Below, piece by piece: positions 22,312-22,325 of a stretch of DNA of 22,325 bases. Below the pieces are notes generated by a model. It made no database searches. It was given only the letters and a program-made list of their open reading frames with translations, and was not told the origin of the DNA. The stretch covers positions 1 to 22,325 of the forward strand of contig CAZNDN010000062.1 in assembly GCA_964571815.1 (NCBI GenBank), given 5' to 3'. The position numbers were made by a program, and so were the translations under genes. Each line of letters starts with the position of its first letter. Position 1 is the stretch's first letter. Origin of the DNA: CAZNDN01 sp964571815. Its GTDB lineage: Bacteria; Fibrobacterota; Chitinivibrionia; Chitinivibrionales; WJKA01.

Positions 22312-22325
22312 TTGCGTGAAACGTC

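Noticed and set aside
1..22325. Insertion sequence, integron or CRISPR as the cause of the cassette repetition
   Set aside because: No transposase or integrase coding, no terminal inverted repeats with target duplications, and no regularly spaced repeats were seen; the duplications look like ordinary gene-family expansion.

Overview
The window is GC-rich bacterial DNA. It carries seven intact genes for exported proteins, all on the minus strand, and three intact genes for one family of transcriptional regulator, all on the plus strand. I see no rRNA, tRNA, CRISPR array, transposase or phage gene. Most of the exported proteins have an N-terminal signal peptide, and all seven end in a recognisable or decayed Ig-like C-terminal module (D-x-x-G-R followed by P-G-x-Y) resembling type IX secretion (Por) tails. 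Together with the polysaccharide-degrading content this suggests a free-living FCB-group bacterium. Fibrobacterota of the Chitinivibrionia type fits best, with a Planctomycete, Lentisphaera or Kiritimatiella relative as the alternative because HzsA-related cytochromes are common there. The taxonomic call is inference only.

Layout: (1) 241-1380, exported beta-propeller-like protein. (2) 1724-4219, large multidomain glycosidase-like protein (A1), divergent from regulator R1 (4395-5876). (3) 5987-7309, five-bladed-propeller glycosidase-like protein (B1), with a 3' stump of a fourth regulator at about 7576-7710 in its divergent flank. (4) 7794-10565, HzsA-related di-haem c-type cytochrome (H1), divergent from regulator R2 (10871-12334). 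(5) 12614-14077, a short paralogue of A1 (A2); its divergent flank keeps the R1-type control region but no regulator. (6) 16209-17519 (B2, GH43-like) and 14370-16151 (C, DUF5060 glycosidase) form an apparent operon divergent from regulator R3 (17667-19124). (7) 19206-22052, a second HzsA-related di-haem cytochrome (H2), with its upstream region running to the window edge.

The repeating unit is therefore an exported enzyme or cytochrome gene paired head-to-head with its own regulator. The regulators have two tandem GntR-type winged helices followed by a LacI/PBP1-like sugar-sensor domain. The tandem DNA-binding arrangement and the repeated expansion and decay of the pairs are the most unusual features. 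Inverted repeats lie between the putative minus-strand -10 element and the target start codon in at least two pairs and are good operator candidates. The likely biology is substrate-specific induction of cell-surface or secreted enzymes against plant or algal polysaccharides. The role of the two surface-directed cytochromes in this scheme is unknown.
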